NCBI GenBank assembly: GCA_003244185.1
Contig: QHBT01000065.1
Coordinates: forward strand, 19,150 to 83,149
From: Candidatus Dormiibacter spiritus
GTDB lineage: Bacteria > Chloroflexota > Dormibacteria > Dormibacterales > Dormibacteraceae
DNA length: 64,000 bases
Direction of reading: 5' to 3'
In this document: positions 16,846-25,205 of the stretch, piece by piece
Layout of the letters: each line of letters begins with the position of its first letter
Numbering within the stretch: the stretch's first letter is position 1
The notes under the pieces: generated by a model
What the model was told of the DNA's origin: nothing
The model's input: the letters and a program-made list of their open reading frames with translations, nothing else
Databases searched by the model: none
Made by a program: the position numbers and the translations under genes

Positions 16846-18325
16846 CTCTCATCCCCTCCAATCGCTCGCTGAACATGGCCAGGAGCGCCTCGCCCGACCC
16901 GGGACGGCCGCCCAGCTCGGCCACTGTCTCCTCGGCTTCCGGCTCGCAGCCGCGCGACCACTGCTGGCGCAGCCAGGCCCCGGCGGCAGACTCGGCCCAC
17001 CAGCGCTCGCCGAAGCGCTCTCTGAGACGACGGTCGACGTCGGCCTGAGCCAGCCAGGCTCGCAGGTAATCGGCGGAGTAGAAGGCGTCGTCGCGGTCGT
17101 ACTGCCACCAGCGCTCGTCATAGAGGAATCCGGTTGACCGGCTGGGGAGCTCGCGATAGATCCTGCGCCCGCGCTCCCTGTCCAGCGGATGGCCACCGAA
17201 GAGCTCCAGCTCGTAGGCCAGCTTGGCGGTGTAGCGGGTGAACATCATGAGATGCACGCCTGTCAGATCGGCGGCAATGGTCTGGGCCTGCTCGGCGGGC
17301 ACGCCCAGTGCCTCTTCGAGCCAGAGCGGGTCGCGGCCGATGCCCTCGATGAGGAACGACCACAGCTCCGGATAGGCAAAAGACCGGCTCAGGTTGGCAA
17401 GCGGCCAGCCGATCTCGGGGTCGATCAGACCGAAGTGGAGCGCGTGGCCGGCCTCGTGCAGGAAGGCTGCGTAGTCGTGATTGCCGCCCGCCGGGCGGAC
17501 CAGCAGGTGCACCTCCCGCCCAGCCTCAGGTACCGAGACGGAAGCGCGGGGATTCTTGCCCGGGCGATCGCTGAGATCGAGGTGGATGGTGGGCGACCGG
17601 AACAGCTCCAGGCCGAGCTGAGCGAAGGTGGCCCGCATGGCCGGCTCAAAGCGCTCCTTCGTGTAGACGGCGTCGTGATCGGCCAGCCCGCGAATGTACG
17701 GCTGGTGGAACTGGGGTGTGCTGCCGAAGCCGTGCCCGCAGCGCTGCAGGCGGGGCTCGATCCAGCTCCGGTAGAGCGGCGCCGCCGCATCGCGAACGCG
17801 CTCCAGCTCACTCTGCAGGGCTCTGTAATCGACCTGCTTCAACTCCGACCAGAAGCGGATGTAGGAATCGTGCCCCTGTTCGCGCAGGACTGTCATCACA
17901 GTCCGGTTGATCTCCAGCGTCAGCTCCTCAGCCTTCTCAATCACGCGGCTCAGGGCTTCGCCGATCTCTTCCCTCCGTTTGGGCTCAGGCTCCACCGCTA
18001 GGCGGGCGAGGGCGGTGAAGAACTGCACCTGCTCGCCGCCCACCTGGGTTTCGGCCCGGGCATAGAAGCCGAGCAGCCGGTCCTGGGCGGCAGCCGTGCG
18101 GCGCTCGATCAAGCCTTGAAGCAGCGCGGCGTGCACTCGCTTCTCCGCCTCGCCGGCTGCCGCATCGACTTCAGCGAGGGCTTCCGGCGAGTAAAGCCAG
18201 GCGTAGCGCTCGACTATGGAGGCGGTGTTCTGCTCGGCTTTGAGGCCGGCCCGCACCAGGCGTGATTCGTTGTTCAGCTCGTAGTTGGAATCGCGGAGCC
18301 CGCGCACGATCGTCTCGAAGTCCAT
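16838..18325 (-). CDS. M3-like oligopeptidase (gluzincin metallopeptidase)
   Basis: A 495-residue protein with the zinc site FLHEAGHALHFG (His290, Glu291, His294) and a downstream conserved helix SFAYPELWSFLIEG that probably supplies the glutamate ligand. The all-helical build and length fit small M3/M2-like carboxypeptidase or oligopeptidase relatives. It is cytoplasmic, with no signal. A 7-bp inverted repeat sits directly before the start codon. First gene of the peptidase-yqeY-nth operon. Confidence 0.85.
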   Translation of the reverse strand: MDFETIVRGLRDSNYELNNESRLVRAGLKAEQNTASIVERYAWLYSPEALAEVDAAAGEAEKRVHAALLQGLIERRTAAAQDRLLGFYARAETQVGGEQVQFFTALARLAVEPEPKRREEIGEALSRVIEKAEELTLEINRTVMTVLREQGHDSYIRFWSELKQVDYRALQSELERVRDAAAPLYRSWIEPRLQRCGHGFGSTPQFHQPYIRGLADHDAVYTKERFEPAMRATFAQLGLELFRSPTIHLDLSDRPGKNPRASVSVPEAGREVHLLVRPAGGNHDYAAFLHEAGHALHFGLIDPEIGWPLANLSRSFAYPELWSFLIEGIGRDPLWLEEALGVPAEQAQTIAADLTGVHLMMFTRYTAKLAYELELFGGHPLDRERGRRIYRELPSRSTGFLYDERWWQYDRDDAFYSADYLRAWLAQADVDRRLRERFGERWWAESAAGAWLRQQWSRGCEPEAEETVAELGGRPGSGEALLAMFSERLEGMRVG

Positions 18326-18326
18326 G

Positions 18327-18349
18327 CCCCAATCATCGGTTAATTGGGG
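18327..18349 (-). promoter_or_regulatory. Inverted repeat abutting the peptidase start codon
   Basis: CCCCAAT and ATTGGGG, separated by 9 nt, lie one base upstream of the ATG on the leftward strand. The 3' arm GGGG sits close to where a ribosome-binding site would be, so a hairpin could hide it, or the repeat could be an operator. The purpose is inference. Confidence 0.35.
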
Positions 18350-18385
18350 GTTCGTGGAAGATCGGGAGCAAACGGGGAAACGGCG

Positions 18386-18931
18386 TCAGGGTTGGGACGA
18401 CAGACCGCTGTCGGACTGCTTCTGAGCTGACGCGTCGACCAGGTTCTTCAGAGCGCTGCCTCGAACCGCGGCCATCAATAGGGCAATGAAGCCGAGCATC
18501 GTGGGAGCGAGAGCCGTCCAAGTATTCAAGGCCATTCCGGTCGCAGAGAGGGTCAACAGCACTGCCGCGCCGCCAAGCTCGATTGCAACGAGGGTCGTGA
18601 TCAGCCATAGCGGCCACCTACGTCCCGTGGGTACGTACTGGTTTACACCAGTCTCCGGATCATTGGGATAAGCGTAGGCGATGGTCAGGGCACCGAGCCC
18701 GATTAGCACCGCCATTACAAGCCCGTCCCGATGGTTATGGGCTAGCCATCGATCGAAGCCCGTCTGCAGCAGGGTGGCGTCGATGGTGCGCTCCAACGCC
18801 AGGGCTAGCCCTGGCAACCAAAACACGATCTGCCATCGGTTCATGGGCTTGAGATGCAGCCACTTCTTCGCAGCGGTGCACTGAGTCTTGAGCCGAGTAC
18901 CCATCTGCTCGAACCGGGACCGACGAATCAC
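18386..18931 (-). CDS. Hypothetical membrane protein, about four helices
   Basis: A 181-residue protein with four hydrophobic stretches: WQIVFWLPGLALAL, GLVMAVLIGLGALTIAYAY, WPLWLITTLVAIELGGAAVLL and ALAPTMLGFIALLMAAV. The N-terminus is basic and the C-terminal 25 residues are polar. I do not recognise the family. The GTG start has GGGGG at 7 nt upstream; Met10 is an alternative. It stands alone, between the F420 operon and the peptidase operon. Confidence 0.65.
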   Translation of the reverse strand: MIRRSRFEQMGTRLKTQCTAAKKWLHLKPMNRWQIVFWLPGLALALERTIDATLLQTGFDRWLAHNHRDGLVMAVLIGLGALTIAYAYPNDPETGVNQYVPTGRRWPLWLITTLVAIELGGAAVLLTLSATGMALNTWTALAPTMLGFIALLMAAVRGSALKNLVDASAQKQSDSGLSSQP

Positions 18932-19017
18932 AAACCGGCCCCCTTTCGCTGCCCGGCCTCCACATGGGCACCATAGGTCCGCGCAGCGGACCCGTCAAGT
19001 ACCAGCTGGTTGCCTCC

Positions 19018-21348
19018 TCAGGCGACCTGGTCGAAGCGCTCCAGGATTCTGTAGGTGGTCGTGCGGCGGGCGGGGAGGCGGCCGATGGAGCGGATCGTCG
19101 CCTGCATCTCGGCCGGCGTCACCTCCTGGCCGTGGGACGCGCCCGCCGCGCGCGAGATCGACTCGTTCATCAGCGTGCCGCCCAGGTCGTTGGCGCCTGC
19201 CTGCAGGATCTCCCGGCAGCCGTCCAGGCCGCACTTGACCCAGCTCACCTGGATGTTGTCGATGAAGCCGCGCAGCGCCAGCCGGGCCACCGCGTGCATC
19301 TTGACCACCTCTTCCCAGGTGGGGCCGCGGCGCGAGCGGCCCTTCAGGTACATGGGCGCCTCCATGTGGACGAAGGGCAGCGGCACGAACTCGGTGAAAC
19401 CACCGGTCTCCATCTGGATGTCCCGCAGCACCATCAGGTGTCGGGCCCAGTGTTCGGGGCCGTCGCAGGCGCCGAACATGATGGTGCTGGTGGTGCGCAG
19501 ACCCTGCCGGTGCGCCTCCTTCACCACCTCCGCCCACTGAGCGGTGTTCAGCTTGTCGGGGCAGAGCCAGCGGCGGACGCGGTCATCCAGGATCTCCGCC
19601 GCCGTGCCGGGCAGCGTGCCCAGCCCCGCCTCCCGCAGCAGCCGCAGCTGCTCGGCGATCGACCTGTCAGCGGTCTGCGCGCCCTGGAACACCTCCAGCG
19701 GCGAGTAGGCGTGCACATGCAGTTCGGGCAGCTCCTGCTTGATCGCCCTGAGCAGATCGACGTAGAAGTCGCCCGTGAAGCTGGGATGGATGCCTCCCTG
19801 CATGCAGACCTCGGTGGCGCCGCGCGCCACCGCCTCATGGCAGCGGTCGACCACCTCGCGGACACTTAGCAGCTCAGGCTTGCCGCGCAGGTTCTCGGAC
19901 ATCTTGCCCTTGCTGAAAGCGCAGAACTGGCAGCGAAAGTAGCAGATGTTCGTGTAGTTGATGTTGCGCGTGATGACGTAGGTCACGGTGTCCCCGTTGA
20001 CCTCACGGCGGACGTCGTCAGCCAGGCGGGCGACCGCATCCACCTCCTCACCCCGGGCGGTGAAAAGCGTCTCGATCTCCCTCTCGCTCAGCACCTCGCC
20101 GAGCTCCGCTCGCCGCAGGGCGGCGGCGACCGCCGGCCGCAGCGGCGTCGGAGCGTGAACGGCCGGGGTCGGAATCTGGGCCGCCGGCCACCAGTGAGAG
20201 TTGCGCAGGAGCCCCTCGCCATCCGCCGCCCGGAGCAGGTGGCGCATGACGCGCGGATCGAGCCAGCGCTGGGCTCTGTCGAGATCTGCGATGTACTCGG
20301 GGTAGGCGCTGAGCCGCGCCACCAGCTGCGAACCGGCCGCTCGGGTCGCCTGCTCCAGAAAGCGCAGCTGGGGCCAGGGCGCCTCCGGGTTGACGTAGTC
20401 CATGGTCAGCGGTGAGACGCCGCCCCAGTCGTTGATGCCGGCCCGGGCGAGCAGCGCGTAATCGTCAGGCGCAAGGTTGGGCGGCGCCTGCACATTGACG
20501 CGCGGTCCGGCGGCCAGCCTGGTCACAGCCACCGCGCGCAGCAGCTCCTCCATGCCCGGCTCACGCGCCGCCGCCATGAGAGTGCCCGGCTTGGCCCGGA
20601 AGTTCTGCACTATGAGCTCCTGCACGTGCTCCGCCTGCGCCTCCTGAGCCAGAGCGGCGATCGTCGCCGCCCGCTCGCGCAGCGTTTCCCCGATGCCGAT
20701 CAGGAAACCTGTCGTGTAGGGCACGTTCAGCTCGCCCGCCCAGCGGATGTTTTGGAGGCGTGCCGCCGGCTTCTTGTCGGGACTCGCCCAGTGCGCCTGG
20801 CCGCGCTCCAGCAGTCGCGGCGAGAGCTGCTCCAGCATCAGGCCCTGACTCGCGCTGACAGCTCGCAGCTCTCTCATCTCCTCCCGGCTCACGACCCCCG
20901 GGTTGAGGTGCGGCAGCAGGCCCGTCTCTTCCAGCACGCGGCCGGCTATGTGCGCCAGGTACTGCACAGTCGTCTCAAAGCCGAGCCCGCGCAGCTCTTG
21001 GCGGGCGACCGCGTAGCGTCGCTCGGGCTTGTCGCCCAGCGTGAACAGCGCTTCCGAGCAACCGGCTTGGGCGGCGGCCCGAGCCAGACCCAGGATCTCC
21101 TCCTCAGTCATGTAGGCCCGCGCGCCCGGCCGGGGCGGCTTGGCGAACGTGCAGTAGCCACAGTTGTCGCGGCAGAGCTGCGTCAGTGGCAGGAAGACCT
21201 TGGGCGAATAGGAGATGCGGTGGCCGTGGCCTTCAACCGCCAACCGGTGAGCGGCTTCCAGCAGAGGCTCCAGCGGCTGGGAGGGGCTGAGCAGGAAGGT
21301 CAGCACGTCCGCGTCCAGAGCCGCCGCCTGACGCCTCAGCTCGTCCAT
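19018..21348 (-). CDS. fbiC: FO synthase, fused CofG-CofH radical SAM enzyme
   Basis: A 776-residue protein. It makes the deazaflavin FO from tyrosine and 5-amino-6-ribitylamino-uracil, the chromophore step of coenzyme F420. It has two radical SAM domains: the CofG half with CRDNCGYC (Cys59, 63, 66) and the CofH half with CYFRCQFC (Cys469, 473, 476). The CofG-CofH order matches the fused FbiC of actinobacteria, whereas archaea usually carry two genes. The start overlaps the end of cofD by 13 bp. It is the last gene of the F420 operon. Confidence 0.96.
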   Translation of the reverse strand: MDELRRQAAALDADVLTFLLSPSQPLEPLLEAAHRLAVEGHGHRISYSPKVFLPLTQLCRDNCGYCTFAKPPRPGARAYMTEEEILGLARAAAQAGCSEALFTLGDKPERRYAVARQELRGLGFETTVQYLAHIAGRVLEETGLLPHLNPGVVSREEMRELRAVSASQGLMLEQLSPRLLERGQAHWASPDKKPAARLQNIRWAGELNVPYTTGFLIGIGETLRERAATIAALAQEAQAEHVQELIVQNFRAKPGTLMAAAREPGMEELLRAVAVTRLAAGPRVNVQAPPNLAPDDYALLARAGINDWGGVSPLTMDYVNPEAPWPQLRFLEQATRAAGSQLVARLSAYPEYIADLDRAQRWLDPRVMRHLLRAADGEGLLRNSHWWPAAQIPTPAVHAPTPLRPAVAAALRRAELGEVLSEREIETLFTARGEEVDAVARLADDVRREVNGDTVTYVITRNINYTNICYFRCQFCAFSKGKMSENLRGKPELLSVREVVDRCHEAVARGATEVCMQGGIHPSFTGDFYVDLLRAIKQELPELHVHAYSPLEVFQGAQTADRSIAEQLRLLREAGLGTLPGTAAEILDDRVRRWLCPDKLNTAQWAEVVKEAHRQGLRTTSTIMFGACDGPEHWARHLMVLRDIQMETGGFTEFVPLPFVHMEAPMYLKGRSRRGPTWEEVVKMHAVARLALRGFIDNIQVSWVKCGLDGCREILQAGANDLGGTLMNESISRAAGASHGQEVTPAEMQATIRSIGRLPARRTTTYRILERFDQVA

Positions 21349-22262
21349 GCGCCCAAGATCTCCCTCGCCAGTCGCCTGGCGGCCTCCCTGTCTGGCATTA
21401 GCGTGTCGGTGATCGCGACCCTGTAGCCGAGCGCAGCTATGTGCGCGGCGCAGTCGCTATCCACCTTATCGAGCACGAATCCGCCCGCCACCCTTGCGTA
21501 TTCCCGCGCGACCACCTCCGGGGTAGCAGCTCCGCGGGCTTTGATCAACATCTCGGCAGTGGGTCCCTTCAGTGCCCGGCCGCCCACCAGCGGCGAGACC
21601 GCCACCGTGCGCTCCCGCTCCAGGTGCGAACCGAGCACCTCCAGTAAGGGGCCGATGCTGATCAGCGGGTTGGAGGGGCCGATGATGACCAGTTGAGCAG
21701 CTGCCAGGGCCGCCGCCGCCTCCGGCGAGGGCCGCGCGGCCGCAGCCCCCTCGAAGACGTAACCCAACATCTCCGGGCGGAGCTTCTCGCGCACGAAGTA
21801 CTCCTGAAAGCCAAGCCGACCTTGCTTCGTCTCGAAGACGGTCCGCACCTCCTCGTCCGACATCGGCAGCACCTGGCTCAAGAGCCCCAGCCGGCGGCCC
21901 AGTTCCAGCGACACCTCGCTCGGCCGGCGCCCCGACCGCAGCAGCTCGCTGCGGATCAGGTGGAAGGCGAGGTCCCGGTCGCCCAGCCAGAACCAGTCTG
22001 GGGCGCCCAGCAGCTTCATCTGCGAGTGGGTGTTGAACGTCTCCTCGACCACCCCGAAGCCGGCCTCTTCGTTGAAGATGCCGGCCAGCCGGAAGAGCAC
22101 CGAGTCCAGGTCGGGGGAGATGCGAAGACCCCAGAGATCCACGTCATCGGCGGTGTTGGCGATGACTATCAGGTGCTGATCCGGCAGCTCAGCCTGGAGC
22201 CCTACAGCCAGCTTGGCGCCCCCGGTGCCGCCGGCGAGCAGCACAACTCTTGGTCCGCTCAT
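21336..22262 (-). CDS. cofD: 2-phospho-L-lactate (or PEP) transferase CofD/FbiA
   Basis: A 308-residue protein. It joins the activated lactate or enolpyruvate phosphate moiety to FO, giving F420-0 or dehydro-F420-0. The family signature VVLLAGGTGGAKLAVGL is at the N-terminus, followed by ANTADDVDLWGLRISPDLDS and VIIGPSNPLISIGPLL. Its length is normal. It overlaps cofE by 4 bp (ATGA) and fbiC by 13 bp. Confidence 0.95.
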   Translation of the reverse strand: MSGPRVVLLAGGTGGAKLAVGLQAELPDQHLIVIANTADDVDLWGLRISPDLDSVLFRLAGIFNEEAGFGVVEETFNTHSQMKLLGAPDWFWLGDRDLAFHLIRSELLRSGRRPSEVSLELGRRLGLLSQVLPMSDEEVRTVFETKQGRLGFQEYFVREKLRPEMLGYVFEGAAAARPSPEAAAALAAAQLVIIGPSNPLISIGPLLEVLGSHLERERTVAVSPLVGGRALKGPTAEMLIKARGAATPEVVAREYARVAGGFVLDKVDSDCAAHIAALGYRVAITDTLMPDREAARRLAREILGAWTS

Positions 22263-22993
22263 CGGAAGAGGTCGAGCTCGGCCGGGCGGATCAGGTCCCG
22301 GCCGGTGTTGTCAGGTGCGTCAGCCCGCCAGCCGCGGACTATCGCGACGGGAATCCTATCGGTCTTGCCCATCACCAGCTCGGCTGCCCCAGCCAGCTCA
22401 TCCGCCACCGCGATCACAGTCGCCTGGAGCTCATGGCCGAAGTCGTCGGGCTTGCCGCGGTGGTCGATCAGCCCCGGCAGGCCTGCCACCCCCAGCGCGA
22501 CGTTGGCGATGCCCATGCGCCAAGCCCTGCCGAAGGTGTCGGCGACTATGACGCCCACTCGGACTCCGCTGGCTTGGCAGAGTCGCAGGCACAGCTCAGC
22601 CGCGCTGCGGTCCGAGTCTTCGGGCAGGAGCACCACAGTCTCCTCGCCCGGCACGTTCGAGTGGTCGACTCCCGCATTGGCGCAGACGAAGCCGTGCTTC
22701 GTTTCCACTATCAGAACGCGCTCGGCCCGCACCACGCGGACACTCTCGTCCAGGATCACCTGGAGCAGGCGCGCGTCGCCGGCAAGCTGGCGGGCGTAAT
22801 CGAGCGCCTCTGGACCCGGCCGCACCTCGGGCAGATGGCGCAGCCGGCCCTCCGCCTTGGAAACCACCTTCTGGGCGACCACCACCACATCTCGCTCCTG
22901 CAAAGAACACCGAGCCAGGATGAGCCCGGCGAGATCGTCGCCGGGCAGCACCTCGGGCAGTCCCTCCACGCCCAGGACCTCGAGCCGCCTCAA
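22259..22993 (-). CDS. cofE: F420-0:gamma-glutamyl ligase CofE (FbiB N-terminal type)
   Basis: A 244-residue protein. It adds glutamate residues to F420-0. Motifs: VVVVAQKVVSKAEGR, CANAGVDHSNVPGE, IVADTFGRAWRMGIANVALG and GKTDRIPVAIVRG. Mycobacterial FbiB carries an added C-terminal nitroreductase-like domain that reduces dehydro-F420-0; here the protein ends after the ligase domain, so that domain is missing or elsewhere. It starts at a TTG that overlaps the cofC stop (TTGA). Confidence 0.94.
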   Translation of the reverse strand: MRRLEVLGVEGLPEVLPGDDLAGLILARCSLQERDVVVVAQKVVSKAEGRLRHLPEVRPGPEALDYARQLAGDARLLQVILDESVRVVRAERVLIVETKHGFVCANAGVDHSNVPGEETVVLLPEDSDRSAAELCLRLCQASGVRVGVIVADTFGRAWRMGIANVALGVAGLPGLIDHRGKPDDFGHELQATVIAVADELAGAAELVMGKTDRIPVAIVRGWRADAPDNTGRDLIRPAELDLFR

Positions 22994-23613
22994 GAGCGAG
23001 CCCCAATTCCGGGCTCGTCCAGCTGAGCCAGGTCGGCGGGTTCGTCAAGGTCCAGCGCCAGCGCCGGTGACTCGAACAGCGCGAACGCGACGCCACGCCG
23101 ATCGGCATCAGCCTGGAACTTAGGCAGCGAGTCGTCGCCGAAGTGCAGGTCGATCGCGTCTGGTGGGCAGAGATAGAGGGCGTTGGTGCCGCCCCGGCCG
23201 GTCGCCGGCGCGGCCAGCACCGCTGGCTCGCCCAGGGTCCGGGCCCGGGCGAGCAGCTCGGCGATGTCGTCGGGTCGGATCAGGGGCAGGTCGCTGGAGA
23301 GCAAAAGCACTGCCCCGGCACCGCGCTGGCGGGCGAAGTCGATGCCGAGCCGGGCGGCCGGATTCTGGCCGGCTGGCCGCGCTTCCAGCAGCACTTCCAC
23401 CCCGGCAAGACGCGCCAGCTCCGCAGCCTCGAGGCCCCCGCAGACGGCCAGAACGTGACTTGCCGCGCCAGCCGCTGCCAGGGCAAGCTTGGCGTTGCGC
23501 CGCGCCAGCTCCCGCCGTTCTCCGCTGGGCAGAGCGGCGCTCAGCCGCTCTTTCGCGGACCCGAAGTCCTTGATCAGAACCACCGCCCAGACGGTTTCGG
23601 GCGAGCCGCTCAC
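22990..23613 (-). CDS. cofC: 2-phospho-L-lactate/PEP guanylyltransferase CofC/FbiD
   Basis: A 207-residue nucleotidyltransferase of the CofC/FbiD family. It activates phosphoenolpyruvate or 2-phospholactate with GTP. It starts WAVVLIKDFGSAKERLS, with the nucleotide-binding lysines of this family, and has VLLLSSDLPLIRPDDI and GRGGTNALYLCPP. The native substrate (PEP or phospholactate) cannot be told from the sequence. It begins at a GTG overlapping the fgd stop (GTGA). Confidence 0.92.
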   Translation of the reverse strand: MSGSPETVWAVVLIKDFGSAKERLSAALPSGERRELARRNAKLALAAAGAASHVLAVCGGLEAAELARLAGVEVLLEARPAGQNPAARLGIDFARQRGAGAVLLLSSDLPLIRPDDIAELLARARTLGEPAVLAAPATGRGGTNALYLCPPDAIDLHFGDDSLPKFQADADRRGVAFALFESPALALDLDEPADLAQLDEPGIGARS

Positions 23614-24617
23614 CCCCAGCGGGCGCGCAGGCGGGGCACCACCTGCTCCGAGTAGAGCTTCAAAAAGCGAGCCTGATCGTCACCTGGAGCGTGGAAGATC
23701 AGGTGCGTGAAGCCGAGCTCCAGATAGGGTCGCAGCTGCTCCACGTGCTCGTCAGGATCCGCCGACACCAGCCAGCGCTTCTCCGGATGCTCGACTTTGG
23801 CCGCCAGCTTCTCCATCTCGCGAGGATTGTGAACGTTGGCCTTGTCCTCCGCCGGCAGCGCCAGCGCCGCCCAGATCCGGGTGTCGCTCAGCGCCCGCTG
23901 CCGGTCACTGTCGAAGGACACCTTCAGCTCGATGGTCTTCTCGATCGCCTCGAAGTCGCGACCCGCCGCGCGGGCACCTTCGGCAACGGCTGGGAGCAGT
24001 TTTTCGCTGTAAAGCCCAGCCCCCTTGCCGGATGTGCAGATGAATCCGTCCGCCTGCCGTCCGGCAAAGCGTGCGGCGACCTCGCCCGAAGCGCCAACGT
24101 AGATCTTCACCATCTCCTGGGGCCTGTCGTAGACGGTGGCGCCGCGCACTCTGTAGTACTCGCCCTCGAACTCGACGAAGTCCTCACTCCAGAGCTTGCG
24201 GATCAGCTTGGTCGCCTCGCTCAGGCGGCGGAAGCGCTCGCGAAACTCAGGCCACTCGATGCCGATGACTGGCACCTCGTTCATCGACTCGCCGGTGCCC
24301 ACGCCCAGGATCACGCGGCCGGGCGCCAGAACGCCGAGCGTGGCGAAGGCCTGGGCGATGATCGAGGGGTGATAGCGGAACGTTGGAGTGAGCACGCTGG
24401 TGCCCATCTCGATCCGCTGCGTGGAGACCGCAAGCGCGCCCAGCCAGGCGAGCGAGAACGGCGCGTGGCCGTTGGTGTGGCGCCAGGGCTGGTAGTGGTC
24501 AGAGACCCAGACGCTGTCGTAGCCCAGCTCCTCAGCCAGAACCGCATAGTCCAGCAGCTGACGCGGTCCGAACTGCTCGGCCGAAGCTTTCCAGCCGATC
24601 TTGAGCTGATGGCTCAT
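23610..24617 (-). CDS. fgd: F420-dependent glucose-6-phosphate dehydrogenase-like enzyme
   Basis: A 335-residue luciferase-fold protein very close in motif content to mycobacterial Fgd1: KIGWKASAEQFGPRQLL, VSDHYQPWRHTNGHAPFS, TSVLTPTFRYHPS, GVGTGESMNEV and DGFICTSGKG. The catalytic His, Trp and Glu of Fgd1 correspond to His41, Trp45 and Glu110. It should reduce F420 with glucose 6-phosphate or a related sugar phosphate; specificity needs assay. I chose the ATG at 24617, which overlaps the stop of the small membrane gene (ATGA); an in-frame extension upstream is low-complexity. Confidence 0.92.
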   Translation of the reverse strand: MSHQLKIGWKASAEQFGPRQLLDYAVLAEELGYDSVWVSDHYQPWRHTNGHAPFSLAWLGALAVSTQRIEMGTSVLTPTFRYHPSIIAQAFATLGVLAPGRVILGVGTGESMNEVPVIGIEWPEFRERFRRLSEATKLIRKLWSEDFVEFEGEYYRVRGATVYDRPQEMVKIYVGASGEVAARFAGRQADGFICTSGKGAGLYSEKLLPAVAEGARAAGRDFEAIEKTIELKVSFDSDRQRALSDTRIWAALALPAEDKANVHNPREMEKLAAKVEHPEKRWLVSADPDEHVEQLRPYLELGFTHLIFHAPGDDQARFLKLYSEQVVPRLRARWG

Positions 24618-24805
24618 GGCCGGCGAGGGAAGTACCGCTTCCAGCTGAAGGCGATGCCGGCGATCGCCGCGGCGACCACCACCACCAGCAGGGCTGTGAG
24701 GCTGCCCGGCCCGAGGCTGGCGGCGCCGAAGGCCACCGAGACCACCAGCAGGAGCAGCGAGGCCACGATCATCACCACCAGCGTGATGGCGCGATGCAGC
24801 TTCAT
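24614..24805 (-). CDS. Small two-helix membrane protein in the F420 operon
   Basis: A 63-residue protein with two hydrophobic helices (ITLVVMIVASLLLLVVSVA and SLTALLVVVVAAAIAGIAF) and a basic C-terminus, FSWKRYFPRRP. It overlaps the previous and next genes by 4 bp each, which argues for translational coupling and for a real gene. I do not recognise a family. It may anchor something at the membrane, but that is speculation. Confidence 0.65.
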   Translation of the reverse strand: MKLHRAITLVVMIVASLLLLVVSVAFGAASLGPGSLTALLVVVVAAAIAGIAFSWKRYFPRRP

Positions 24806-25125
24806 TGAGGCAGCCTGGCGACAGCTTCGCTGACGAGCGCTTCCAGCTCGTCGGGAGACCGATCGCGCGTAAAGACCCCGGCCTCGTGCCGCTGCAGTTT
24901 GTCACCCTCCCACCAGAGGGCGCTCACCGCGTACTGCTCGGGCTCCGCCTCGTCCCAGGCCACGTCAACGGAGGATTCGCCGCGGGAGAGCCGCCAGACC
25001 GGGTCGTCCCGAAAGTACTCCTGCAGCCGGAGGCCGTGCTGCTGCGCCGACCGGCGGATAGCGGGAGCGACTATCTCGAACGCCTGCTCCAGCTGGCCCT
25101 GCTTGTCCCAGGAAGTACCCGCCAT
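24802..25125 (-). CDS. Hypothetical 107-residue protein heading the F420 operon
   Basis: A soluble-looking protein with no recognised motif. It has an amphipathic N-terminal helix (QLEQAFEIVAPAIRRSAQQH), then probable strands (DPVWRLSRGESSVDVAWDE, YAVSALWWEGDKLQRHE) and a final helix (SPDELEALVSEAVARL). It is the first of seven overlapping genes ending in fbiC, so the 80-bp divergent gap to birA (25126-25205) should hold its promoter; I could not assign one with confidence. Confidence 0.6.
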   Translation of the reverse strand: MAGTSWDKQGQLEQAFEIVAPAIRRSAQQHGLRLQEYFRDDPVWRLSRGESSVDVAWDEAEPEQYAVSALWWEGDKLQRHEAGVFTRDRSPDELEALVSEAVARLPQ

Positions 25126-25205
25126 GCACTTCTTAGCTTAGGGGGGAGGCCCTCAGGTGCCCAAAGCAGCCGCTGAGATCGGTCGCCCGTTCTAGAGTCA
25201 CCTGA

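Noticed and set aside
21693..22799. 368-codon rightward frame opposite cofD/cofE
   Set aside because: Antisense of two recognised F420 genes, with no motif of its own.
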